Source: Methylocella silvestris BL2
GTDB taxonomy: Bacteria > Pseudomonadota > Alphaproteobacteria > Rhizobiales > Beijerinckiaceae
DNA: 64,000 nucleotides
Assembly: GCF_000021745.1 (NCBI RefSeq)
Contig: NC_011666.1
Location: 3,747,001 to 3,811,000 of the forward strand
Reading direction: 5' to 3'
Within the stretch, counting starts at the first letter, position 1. The number at the start of each line of letters is the position of its first letter. A program made the position numbers and the translations under genes. This document shows, piece after piece, positions 36,782 through 45,660 of this stretch. Under the pieces are notes generated by a model that did no database searches, had not been told where the DNA came from, and was given only the letters and a program-made list of their open reading frames with translations.

Positions 36782-39007
36782 GTGGCTGCATCCAGGCTGG
36801 ATCACGCGCATGCAATGCCGCCGCCGCAGGACGCCGGCGCCGATCCGCTGATGGCGCTGGAGGCGCTGACGAAGCGCGTCGCGGCGTCGGTCGAAGGCGG
36901 CTCGCATGGGGTGTTCGCAGAAGCCGAGCGAGCTCTCGCGGAGTTTGCCAAGGCTCGCGCCGTACGTATCCTCGTCAATGCGGCGGGAAGCTGGCGTCCG
37001 TGGCGCCAGCTCGACACGCCGGACACGCCGCGCTCTGATTCGGCGCCCGAACTTGCCCCGGGCGCTCCGCTTCTCGCCGACGACCGCATCGTGGCGACCA
37101 TCCGCGCCGGGTGTATCGTTGCATTGATCGACCACGCCGCGATCGGCGAAGCGCGCCGGCAGGCGCTGAACGTCGCCGCAAATTGCATCGATCTTGCGAT
37201 CACGACCGGTGAGCGCCAAGACAGTTCAAGTCGCAATGCGACGGAGATGCAGGCGCTTCAGAACGTCGCCGGTCGCATCCTCCAGAGTTCGGATATCGAG
37301 GAGATCCTGCTTCTCGTCAGCCACGAAACCAAGCGGTTGCTGGCGTCGGATATTTGCGGCGTGCTGATGCGCGTCGGCGACGAAGTGGTGATGCGAAATT
37401 GTGTCGGACATTTTTCGGCGGAGCTGGCCAAGCTGCGCATGAAGCCCGGCAAGGGCGTCGCCGGCCGCGTGCTCGCCACCAGCGAGCCTTTCGCGGTCGC
37501 TAATTATGTCGAAAGCGACGCGATCAGTCCGGATTTCATTCCCCTCGCGCGGATTGAGAAGGTGCGCTCGGCGGCGGCGGCGCCGATTGTTTCGCGTGAC
37601 GCGGTGATTGGCGTCCTTGAAGTATGGCGGCGGCGTCCTTCGACCTATACCGAGCAGGATGCGAACCTGCTTCTCGCGCTGGCCGGACTTGCTTCGCTTG
37701 CGATTGTGAACGCGGAACTCTTGCAATCGCGCGCTTGCGCCGCCGCGGAGCTCGCGGTCGTCAACGCCACGCTCGCGCAACGCTGCGCCACGATCGAGAA
37801 TTCAGCCAAATTTCAGGAAAAAATCGTACAGCTGATGTTGAGCGGACGGCCTCTTTCTGTCCTGGCGGCGACGACGGCGGAGCATGTCGAGGGAACCGTG
37901 CTGGTGCTCGATCGCGACCTCGCGATCGAGACGGCGCAGCCTGACCCGGGAGAAAGCGCGGGCGCGATACTTGATCTGGCGCGGTCCATCATCAAGAAAG
38001 TCAACCGCATTCCCGATCAGGCGATCGTTATGGGCGCGGGGGACGATCATGTGCTGGCGCAGCCTGTTCTCGCCGGCGCCGAATTGCTCGGTTGGATTGT
38101 CTGGCGCGGCGACGCCGAGCCGTCCGAGACGACGAGGCTGGCGTTGAGCCATGTTTCGCTCGCGGTCGCGATGCTGCTGCTCGAACGTCGCAGCGCCGCC
38201 CGCGCGCGGGCCGAGACCGTCCAGGCGGTGCTCTGGGATCTGCTTGAGGGCGATGAAGTGGTTAGCGCGGCGGCGCTCGATCGCGCAAGGGAAATGAACG
38301 TGTCTTTCAAGGGTAAGGTCTGCGTGCTTGTCGCCACGCTGGAGAGCTTCGGTCCTGGCAAGGACCGCGGCGCCGGCCTGCCCGACGGGACCACCCATGA
38401 TCGTGTGCTTGACCGCGCCCGTCTCGCCGACCTCGGACGCAGCGCCCATATGGTGGGCTTGCGCGGCGACCAGCTTCGCATGATCTGCAAGGCCGCTGAC
38501 GCGGAGTCGCTTTGCGCCGCGGCGGCTCGGATGATCCACGACATCAGGCTCGAGGCCTCGGGCGTGTCGCTCAAGGCAGGCATTAGCGGACCATGCGGCG
38601 ATCTGCGCAAGCTGCCGGCATGTTTCCGCGAAGCGACCGTCGCTCTCGAGGTGGCGCAATATCGTCATGGCCAGCCCGTCGCCTGCTACAGCGACATTGG
38701 CGTACTCGGCCTGTTGATTAACTTACGCGGCAAAACGGATATCCGGCGCGTCAGCGAGGAGATCCTTGGCGAGCTTACTTCGGAGCCTCAGCCGTCGCGC
38801 AAAATTCTGTTGGAGACGATGCAGACATTCTTCGAATGCGACTGCTCGCAGATTGCGACAGCCGCCAAGCTCGGAGTGCATCAGAAGACCATCGCCTATC
38901 GCCTTGGCAAAGTGTCCCGCCTTACAGGCCTCGATCTCGCGCGGCACCAGGATAGGCTGCTCGCAGATATTGGGATTCGCCTGAGCCTGACGCTTGAAGC
39001 GAAATAA
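36782..39007 (+). CDS. GAF-domain PucR/CdaR-type transcriptional regulator
   Basis: A 741-residue cytoplasmic regulator. A GAF sensor spans about residues 155-310 (ILQSSDIEEILLLVSHETKR, GVAGRVLATSEPFAV, AAAPIVSRDAVIGVLEVW). A GGDEF-like/PucR middle domain (ALDRAREMNVSFKG onwards) and a C-terminal PucR helix-turn-helix (FECDCSQIATAAKLGVHQKT, AYRLGKVSRLTGLDL) follow. Regulators of this build commonly activate adjacent catabolic operons in response to a small effector bound by GAF. The GTG start at 36782 has GAGGAAA upstream. It is 87 bases after the dikinase gene on the same strand, so it is likely the operon's own regulator. Confidence 0.88.
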   Translation: MAASRLDHAHAMPPPQDAGADPLMALEALTKRVAASVEGGSHGVFAEAERALAEFAKARAVRILVNAAGSWRPWRQLDTPDTPRSDSAPELAPGAPLLADDRIVATIRAGCIVALIDHAAIGEARRQALNVAANCIDLAITTGERQDSSSRNATEMQALQNVAGRILQSSDIEEILLLVSHETKRLLASDICGVLMRVGDEVVMRNCVGHFSAELAKLRMKPGKGVAGRVLATSEPFAVANYVESDAISPDFIPLARIEKVRSAAAAPIVSRDAVIGVLEVWRRRPSTYTEQDANLLLALAGLASLAIVNAELLQSRACAAAELAVVNATLAQRCATIENSAKFQEKIVQLMLSGRPLSVLAATTAEHVEGTVLVLDRDLAIETAQPDPGESAGAILDLARSIIKKVNRIPDQAIVMGAGDDHVLAQPVLAGAELLGWIVWRGDAEPSETTRLALSHVSLAVAMLLLERRSAARARAETVQAVLWDLLEGDEVVSAAALDRAREMNVSFKGKVCVLVATLESFGPGKDRGAGLPDGTTHDRVLDRARLADLGRSAHMVGLRGDQLRMICKAADAESLCAAAARMIHDIRLEASGVSLKAGISGPCGDLRKLPACFREATVALEVAQYRHGQPVACYSDIGVLGLLINLRGKTDIRRVSEEILGELTSEPQPSRKILLETMQTFFECDCSQIATAAKLGVHQKTIAYRLGKVSRLTGLDLARHQDRLLADIGIRLSLTLEAK

Positions 39008-39089
39008 AGCGCCAAGCATTTGGGCGCGTATAGTCCGACAATGGCGCAAACGCCGAAGGCGTTCCCTTGCCGACGCTGGAGCGATGCCG

Positions 39090-39475
39090 AACCGAGGGCA
39101 TCGTCCTTCTGCGAAAGATGAAGAACTGAAGCTTGCGGCCTTTCAGACCGCTGAGGCGATTACAAGCGGCGCGCTGCCGCTCGGCGAACTTGGCGCCTTA
39201 CCGGCCGACGTGGCCCATGCCGCGCTGACGGCGGTGAAAGGCATCGGCCCCTGGACGGCCGACATCTATCTCATGTTCTGCCTTCGCCATTCCGACGCAT
39301 TTGCCTTGGGCGACCTTGCCTTGCAGGAGGCCGCGCGTCTCGCCTATGGAATGGCGTCGCGGCCGAGCGTCACCGAACTTGTCACGCTCGCCGAGTGCGC
39401 CCATGGCGCGCCGTCGCCGCCAAGGTGCTCCGGGCGCATTACAAGATCGCGAAGGGCCCCCGCGTGTCGGATAGC
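39090..39475 (+). pseudogene. DNA-3-methyladenine glycosylase II (AlkA-like) fragment
   Basis: The helix-hairpin-helix/GPD core is readable (ALTAVKGIGPWTADIYLMF, FALGDLALQEA, where the catalytic Asp lies in GDLAL). The first half of the protein is absent, and after LAECAHG the conserved tail (PWRAVAAKVL, AHYKIAK) continues in another frame. A truncated and frameshifted base-excision repair gene. Confidence 0.75.
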
Positions 39476-39852
39476 GTCAGGCTCGTGACGGCGCGTGCGT
39501 CGAAGCAGATCGCCGTGAAACCGAAGCGGTCGAAGTCAGCGAGGACGGAGCGTGTCGTCGCTCGCCATTGGGGATCGCATAAAAATAAAACTGCTTCCCG
39601 CTGCCGCGCTTGCGGAGAGTTCGTTGCCAAAATGGCGGCGTCAGGTATAGGCTCGTTCGGGCTAGTTTATAAAACGACGAGAGACGCTATGCCTCAAATA
39701 GTGATTGGGAGAAGACGCGCCAGCGTTCGCCGCGTGAGCTTGACCTGAGGTGTTTTATATTCTGCTAACTTGCAGTCTGCTCGCATTCGCCGAGTCTCTA
39801 CACAGCTTATGAATGTTAAGTATTATCAGTTTTTGCAAGAGGAAATCTCATC
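39476..39852. other. Intergenic stretch upstream of the sedolisin gene
   Basis: About 375 bases. No recognised gene. The AT-rich 39750-39850 part probably carries the protease promoter. Confidence 0.3.
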
Positions 39853-41733
39853 ATGAACCGATCACTGCGCAACTATTTTGCTGCGGCAATGATTTTTGGT
39901 GTGACGGGGGCGCAAGCCGGGATTCCCTACCCGACGGCGGCGACCCCTAAAGCGATCGACCGGGGCTTAATGAAAAGCCTGGCGAGCAGCAGTGAAATCT
40001 CGGTGACGGTCGCGCTGCGGCCGCGCGACCCAAACGGCGCGGAAGAGTTGCTCAGCGCGCTGACGACGCCGGATGACCCTCAGTTTCACAAATTTCTCAC
40101 TCCGCAACAGTTCGCCGCGAAATTCGGCCCGAGCGCGGCGGATGTCGCGAAGGTGATAGCGACACTGAAGGGCTATGGCCTTCGGGTCGAGCAGGCGACG
40201 CCTTTCACGCTGCGCGCAACTGGAACTCCTGCCAAAATTGAAAGCGCCTTTCACGTAAGCCTGCACCAGTTCGATGTTCCGGCGCAGGGCGGCGCGGCCG
40301 CCTACAGCTATCACGCGCCGGCGACGCCTCCGACCGCGCCGGACGCGGTGGCCGGGCTTATCTCCGGCATCGTCGGTCTGGATACAAAGCCGCATTTTCG
40401 GCCCCACGTTCAGAAGGCTCCGGCGGAGCTAAGCGCCGTCGAGGGGCAGCAGCAGCAAAGCGGCAACCCAAGCCTTATAAACCCTTTGGGGTCGCTTACG
40501 GTGGCAGATTTCGCCCAGTATTACGACGTGAAGCCGCTCTACGCCGCCGGCGTCGCGGGCAACGGCCGGACGCTGGGAATCATCACTCTTGCGAATTTCA
40601 CTCCGAGCGACGCTTTCCATTATTGGACAAGGGTCGGGCTTGCGGTCGCGTCCAACCGAATGACCCTCGTCAACATCGATGGCGGCCCGGGCGCCCCGAG
40701 TGACGTTTCCGGCTCCGACGAGACCACACTGGATGTTGAGCAGTCCGGCGGATTGGCGCCGGGGGCCAGGATGATTGTTTATTTGGCGCCTAACACGAAC
40801 CAGGCTTTCTTCGACGCCTTCGCCAAGGCGGTCAACGATAATACGGCCGATACGGTATCGGTCAGCTGGGGCGCTTGGGAGGGATTTGATCAGTCAACCG
40901 GATTTACCAATTCGCTGCATAGCCTGCTCGTTCAGGCTGCCGTACAAGGGCAGAGCTTCTTCGCCGCCGCTGGCGATGATGGCGCCTACGACGTCGATCG
41001 CGCGATCGGCGTCCAGGCAGGCGGCGTGACGGTCGATTATCCGGCGAGCGATCCGGCCATAACAGCGGCAGGGGGCACGACGCTTGCCGGCAAGCAGGCG
41101 TTTACCGTCAATGGACGTCCCCTTGTCATCAATGTCGCCAAGGAGCGCGTGTGGGGCTGGGACTATCTTGATCCTGTCTGCAAAAAACGAAAATTGGACC
41201 CAATCGATTGCGGCATCTTCTCCGTGGGCGGTGGCGGCGGGGTCAGCATTGTGTTTGGCATTCCTGATTATCAAACAGTGACCAAGAGAAAAGGCGCTGT
41301 GCCGATTCCGGGGATAAAGACAAGCGCAAAGGGGGAGACAGTGCAAGGCGCGCGGCTGCCGGCTGGTTTCCAGGGGCGCAACGTGCCGGACATTTCAGCA
41401 AATGCCGATCCCAATACCGGATATTCGATGGATTATACCTCTAACATTCACGGCTTCCGCACGACTACTTTCAATGGCGGCACCAGCTTCGTCGCGCCTC
41501 AATTTAATGGCGTCACGGCTCTGCTCTGCCAGAAAGCAAATAGCAGGCTCGGTTTGATCAATAACCCTCTCTACAGTTTAGTGAGAGCGAATGCTGGCAA
41601 GAAGGCAGGCGGACCAATAAGATCCATCGCGACCGGCGACAATTGGTTTTACAAAGGCGCACAGGGTTATAGCCCGGCCGCCGGGGCCGGCGTGCTCGAC
41701 GTGACGAAACTAGCAACCGAACCTGGATTCTAG
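39853..41733 (+). CDS. Secreted S53 (sedolisin/kumamolisin) serine-carboxyl protease
   Basis: A 626-residue exported protease precursor. Signal peptide (FAAAMIFGVTGAQA), an S53 activation prodomain (about residues 40-185, with FHKFLTPQQFAAKFGPS and RATGTPAKIESAFHVSL), then the catalytic domain. The Glu and Asp of the S53 triad lie in DETTLDVEQSGG, the oxyanion Asp region in VSWGAWEG/AAGDDGAYD, and the nucleophile Ser in NGGTSFVAP. The family works at acidic pH, consistent with an acid-soil organism (inference). Single gene, flanked by a decayed glycosylase gene and an IS graveyard. Length is normal. Confidence 0.92.
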   Translation: MNRSLRNYFAAAMIFGVTGAQAGIPYPTAATPKAIDRGLMKSLASSSEISVTVALRPRDPNGAEELLSALTTPDDPQFHKFLTPQQFAAKFGPSAADVAKVIATLKGYGLRVEQATPFTLRATGTPAKIESAFHVSLHQFDVPAQGGAAAYSYHAPATPPTAPDAVAGLISGIVGLDTKPHFRPHVQKAPAELSAVEGQQQQSGNPSLINPLGSLTVADFAQYYDVKPLYAAGVAGNGRTLGIITLANFTPSDAFHYWTRVGLAVASNRMTLVNIDGGPGAPSDVSGSDETTLDVEQSGGLAPGARMIVYLAPNTNQAFFDAFAKAVNDNTADTVSVSWGAWEGFDQSTGFTNSLHSLLVQAAVQGQSFFAAAGDDGAYDVDRAIGVQAGGVTVDYPASDPAITAAGGTTLAGKQAFTVNGRPLVINVAKERVWGWDYLDPVCKKRKLDPIDCGIFSVGGGGGVSIVFGIPDYQTVTKRKGAVPIPGIKTSAKGETVQGARLPAGFQGRNVPDISANADPNTGYSMDYTSNIHGFRTTTFNGGTSFVAPQFNGVTALLCQKANSRLGLINNPLYSLVRANAGKKAGGPIRSIATGDNWFYKGAQGYSPAAGAGVLDVTKLATEPGF

Positions 41734-41734
41734 C

Positions 41735-41784
41735 GGCGGCCAAAGCAACCGGACACGCAGGCGGTCACGTTAATTTTGGCCGCC
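41735..41784. repeat. Inverted repeat after the sedolisin gene
   Basis: GGCGGCCAAA and TTTGGCCGCC, perfect 10-bp arms with a 30-base spacer, beginning two bases after the stop codon. Could serve as a bidirectional transcription stop, but there is no long T-run. Confidence 0.5.
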
Positions 41785-41925
41785 CTGCTGTGTTTCCTGT
41801 ACCGACAAATCGGCCGCTATGTCCGTCGTCAGAACAGCTGGCGCAGACCGCGGCGTAGATTAGCGGAGTGTCGGCCTTGTCTGAGGTTCATGTTAAGCCG
41901 CGATCTTGCAGGGCTGCAAGCAACG

Positions 41926-42241
41926 ATGTTAGACGGTTTTCCGCTTGATCCTTTCTTGTCGCTTGATGATGGTTGAGGCTCTGCCGAAGCAGGCGTCGGC
42001 CGGGTCACATTGTCCAGACTCTTGTGGTAGCATTGGTGGTTGTAGTGCTCGATGAACGCCGCTATCTGGGCTCAAGGTCGCCTGGCAGGAAGTCCAGCAG
42101 GACGGGGCTCTTGAGGGTCTGATACAAGAGTTCAATCCTCTCCTGGGTCGGCGGCACGACGGGCGCCGCGGACATGGCTCATGCGCTGGCCCTTAATATA
42201 TCCGACCAGTTCGTAGGTGATGCAGCTGGAGCCATTGTCGC
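41926..42241 (-). mobile_element. Integrase-type (IS3/IS481-like) transposase remnant
   Basis: The minus strand shows DNGSSCITYELVGYIKGQ, TQERIELLYQTLKSPVL, AFIEHYNHQCYHKSLDN and FGRASTIIKRQERIKRKT in several frames. This is the C-terminal half of an rve-type transposase, broken by frameshifts and a stop. Confidence 0.75.
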
Positions 42242-42351
42242 CGTGCCGGGCCGCCGCCGTCCTGAAAGCGATCGGTGGCGTTTCGACCAGCGTGTTCTCC
42301 TATTGTATAGCACTTATTAGCCCCTTGATGGAAGTGGACGGCCCGGAGACC

Positions 42352-42649
42352 AAAGTCGTTTTTGCCTATTGCGGCTATGATTCTGATCATATTCGCGAGA
42401 CGCCAGAGGAAAAGGGTGTGGCGGCTGTCATTCCGCGCATAGGAACCGCAAAGCATAAATTCCGGTCGATGGCCACGTCTATGTCCTGTGTAACCGCATT
42501 GAGCACCGCTTCAATAAGCTCAAAAACGTGCGATGCCTGGCGAGCCGATACAACAAGTCATCTTGGGTTCGTCCAAATCGCTGCCGTCAGGCTTTGGACG
42601 CACTTTGTCACCAAAGCGTAGCATCACTTTTGCAGAACTATTTCAACTG
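42352..42649 (+). mobile_element. IS5-family transposase remnant
   Basis: Reads YCGYDSDHIRETPEEKGVAA and, one frame over, NRIEHRFNKLKNVRCLASRY ending LLQNYFN-stop. This is the C-terminal DDE portion (final Glu in NRIEHRF) of an IS5-type transposase with a frameshift near 42465. Confidence 0.75.
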
Positions 42650-42966
42650 ACGCGCCGTTCGCATTCGACAGTGCGGACATCGATACGAGTCTATGGCAAA
42701 CATTCTCCGCCCTCACGCCCGGCTCGAAGCGGGAAAAGACCCGGCGCGTCTACGAGGAAACGAAATCGCGAGAAACCACGCGGGCGTGGCGCTTTGCGTG
42801 TCATAAATGCCAGAGGAGGCTGGACAAAGAGAAGCGCCCGTCGATATACTCAATGGTTAGCCCCCCTATCCGTACACATAGTGCGGCGGCGCCACTCTCT
42901 TGGAGCGTGGTAACTACCTGATCTGCGCAGTTACAGACATCACGAGTTGCACCGCAGAGGCCAACG
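42650..42966. other. Intergenic stretch between IS remnant and protease gene
   Basis: About 315 bases. A frame with the segment DSADIDTSLWQTFSAL looks coding-like but was not identified. It probably also contains the promoter of the following gene pair. Confidence 0.25.
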
Positions 42967-44091
42967 ATGCCAATCCTCGTCAAGCCGCTCGGCGAACTCG
43001 ACAGGCCACCGTCGTCCGACAATCCAACCATGCATAGCACGGACGGCTTCGATCCGTTGATGCCGTATCAAATGATACCGCTCGGCAAAAGCCGCGAAAT
43101 GGTCGTGCAGACGGGGGATTTCAAGGCAGAGCTAAACTTGGCGATGGGCGACATCTCCAGCATGTCGGATTTTCGAATCCTGAGACAGACGAGTCCGAGT
43201 TTGTTCCCGCTGCCCGGCCCTGGAGTGCCGGTGCGTCGGATCGCCTTGCCTGAGCGGTCGGTGGTGCAGTTCACGCTTTTCGGGCGAGCGCCTGGCCTCA
43301 CGGTGCTTGAGGGCCGAGATCGGCCCGTGGGCGGGCCTCCCCTCAAACCGGATTTGCAGCTGCTCATTGCCGTGAAGACGCTCCAGATTCGCCGCGTGGC
43401 GGTCTGTTACTTATTCGATCGAGTCAATCGAGACACCGGGGCGCGCGGGGACTTCGCCGGCCACATCGAGGCATCGAACAAGGTTTATCTCGATCAGGCA
43501 AACTTCGGGATCATAAACATCGATGGCGTTGCGGCGAACACGCAGGCGCGCACGCTGACCTTGAACGGCACGATGGGAAAGACGTTCGACTTGATCGATC
43601 ATCAACTGATCGGCCGGATTATCGATGGGCTCAACGCCAAGTTTCCCACGCTCCGGCGGGATGCGAACGTTATAATTCTGCCAATTCCGGTGCCTCTGGT
43701 GGTCAAAAAGAAGGAAGCGAATTCTCAAATCCTGGGTATGGGCATAACATGGCGCAAAGCGGACGGGCAGCGCTTCAACTTCCTGTTCCTCGGCCCAAAG
43801 ATCGTTCTGCCCAGAGCGAAGCAAGGCGGGCGCCGACCCTCTCCGCTCCGCCAGTTGCGGAACACCATTTCCCATGAGCTTGGTCATTTGCTAGGGCTCA
43901 GACATCACCCCTCCGAGATCGTGGACTTGCCCCCGACGCTTATCGGCAAGGAAATCAATCCGGTGTTTTTCAATGCAAGCTTCCACAATCTGATGTTCCC
44001 GACAACCCTTATTGTGTCCGATCGGCTCAACGGCGCTCAAGTCGAAGACCTACATCGGAGCACGGGGTCGCTTCGCCAGTTCGATCTCTGA
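42967..44091 (+). CDS. Putative metzincin-like zinc metalloprotease
   Basis: 374 residues, no obvious signal peptide or membrane helix. Near residue 300, SHELGHLLGLRHH gives the extended HExxHxxGxxHH zinc motif of metzincins. FHNLMFPT about 40 residues later supplies the expected Met-turn. The N-terminal ~280 residues are unassigned. The gene is followed 17 bases later by a small partner gene and is enclosed by IS remnants, suggesting acquisition as a module. A secreted effector or toxin-like protease is possible; housekeeping function is unlikely. Confidence 0.7.
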   Translation: MPILVKPLGELDRPPSSDNPTMHSTDGFDPLMPYQMIPLGKSREMVVQTGDFKAELNLAMGDISSMSDFRILRQTSPSLFPLPGPGVPVRRIALPERSVVQFTLFGRAPGLTVLEGRDRPVGGPPLKPDLQLLIAVKTLQIRRVAVCYLFDRVNRDTGARGDFAGHIEASNKVYLDQANFGIINIDGVAANTQARTLTLNGTMGKTFDLIDHQLIGRIIDGLNAKFPTLRRDANVIILPIPVPLVVKKKEANSQILGMGITWRKADGQRFNFLFLGPKIVLPRAKQGGRRPSPLRQLRNTISHELGHLLGLRHHPSEIVDLPPTLIGKEINPVFFNASFHNLMFPTTLIVSDRLNGAQVEDLHRSTGSLRQFDL

Positions 44092-44108
44092 CAACAAGGG
44101 AGACGCCA

Positions 44109-44477
44109 GTGCCATTGAAATCCAGCTTGCTAGCGGGAGACGAGCGGCTTGAGGCCTGCCTTGTGCAAGACAGCGCCCACTTGATCCAGCCGGTAAAGGG
44201 CGACTTCGTTGGCAAAGTTCAGACAGCGCTGATCTTCCTCGATGATCTCACCATTGACGAGTCCGAACTGACAACGCAAACCTATGGGCCGTCCACTGCC
44301 GGCGCAGTCCTCAAGTTCAAGCAGAAGCGAAAGATCATCAACAAGGCGTATCAACAGCACGAGGACGACATCGTCGGTAGGATGACGATCAAGGCCCTTG
44401 ACGATGAGATGGCGCTTGCCGAGGCCGCCCCCCAAGACCTGCCGGTCTCGCCGATCTGCCTCGAAAAGTTGGAGTAG
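44109..44477 (+). CDS. Small peptidoglycan-binding-domain-like protein, partner of the protease
   Basis: 122 residues, GTG start with GGGAG upstream, 17 bases after the protease gene. The segment GKVQTALIFLDD, TYGPSTAGAVLKFKQKR, DDIVGRMTIKALDDEM has the repeat pattern of PG_binding_1 domains (three short helices, with G-x-x-T and L-D near the end). No signal peptide. Position suggests a targeting, carrier or immunity-type partner of the protease; none is proven. Confidence 0.55.
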   Translation: MPLKSSLLAGDERLEACLVQDSAHLIQPVKGDFVGKVQTALIFLDDLTIDESELTTQTYGPSTAGAVLKFKQKRKIINKAYQQHEDDIVGRMTIKALDDEMALAEAAPQDLPVSPICLEKLE

Positions 44478-44605
44478 GCGGAGCCGGATAAGCAGCTAAC
44501 CCGAATAATGCAGCGCGGGTAGACGGACGCGGTGAAAACAGCTGATTTAACGTAGGATTTGGCTGCCGACTCAAATCAACGCTATTTCCGCGAGACCATA
44601 CCCCC

Positions 44606-44784
44606 CTGACCGATCCTGTGCTGCCGCCCGGCCTGTCACCTGGCTCCGGCAAGACAATCCTTGTCAAATTCGATGGTGGACTGCTGTCGTCGGATGACGG
44701 GATTCTAATTTTACGCGAGGTGGACCAACGCCTTCGTTTGCTGATCGCATCGTAGCGGCCGCCAGACCAGATAACGCACAGCAT
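44606..44784 (+). mobile_element. IS1380-family transposase N-terminal remnant
   Basis: Reads LPPGLSPGSGKTILVKFDGG, LLSSDDGILILREVDQRLRL, then a frameshift into ADRIVAAARPDN. This is the conserved N-terminus of IS1380-type transposases; the catalytic part is missing. Confidence 0.65.
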
Positions 44785-44836
44785 GGTCACCATCATACTT
44801 TCGCTTGCTGATGATCGCAGCTGGCTAAGAATATAG

Positions 44837-45355
44837 CGCGACAATCTGGGTGAGATGATGATGTGGGAGCGGTGATCGGCGGTCGAGCAGCGCCGTCGTC
44901 ATGTCGGCGTCGCCGAACACGACGGCCCACTCGCCGAAGCGGAGATTAGTCGTGATGATGGCGCCTGTCCGCTCGTAGAGTTGGCCGAGGAGGTGGAAGA
45001 ATAAGGCTCCGGCCGACGCGCTGAAGGCAGATAGTCACGCTCGCCGACGGCGTCATTATTGGGGTCGAACCGCATCTCATGGGCTTGTCGCGGATAGGCC
45101 CAGAGAATGAAGGCGCGGCTGTAGGAGAGCTTGAAGTGGGCCGACCTGCAATTTGATGCGCTCGCCGCCGATGACCGCCCAATGTCCCGACCAGTCGAAC
45201 GGAAAAGCCTCGCCCGGCGGGAATGTCAGCGGCGCCAAGGCCCCGGGGCCGCAAGTGTTCTGTTCTCGCTGGCGGGCGGCGTTCGAGTCGGGAGCAGTGG
45301 CCGCCACGCGATTGTATGAGCGGTCGTAATCAATCTGGCCAGGGTCGAGCTTCAT
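44837..45355 (-). mobile_element. IS21-family remnant (IstA and IstB pieces)
   Basis: 45355-45020 on the minus strand shows IstA sequence (LAPLTFPPGEAFPFDWSG, HWAVIGGERIKLQV), with later parts frameshifted. 45017-44837 shows IstB sequence ([39 protein letters not shown]). Both are internal fragments with the intervening sequence deleted. Confidence 0.75.
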
Positions 45356-45660
45356 GAAACCGACGCATTCAGTGGCGGAGCCCAGATTTGACCGCTTGCC
45401 GAGCAGTGGGCCATAAGGGCGCGGCGAGAATCGTTCAGGCGCCTCAAAGGGAGGGGACTTGCAGCAACCCGAGAGTCGCCGGCTCGGCGGCCGGGAGGCC
45501 GTAGCAGAAAAGCGGGAAAAGGCGGCTGCGCGAGCTTCTTGCTGAAGCTGCTAGCTCCGGCCCTTGACGCCAATGCCACTGAGGGGGCCGCCGATCTGAC
45601 GCGTTCCAAACACATAGGAGCGCGCCTACGAAAGCGAATCGATAGGAGCGGCGCGAGCGA
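45356..45660. other. Intergenic stretch upstream of chaA
   Basis: About 305 bases between the IS21 remnant and the antiporter gene. No recognised feature apart from an AGGAG 15 bases before the antiporter start. Confidence 0.3.
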
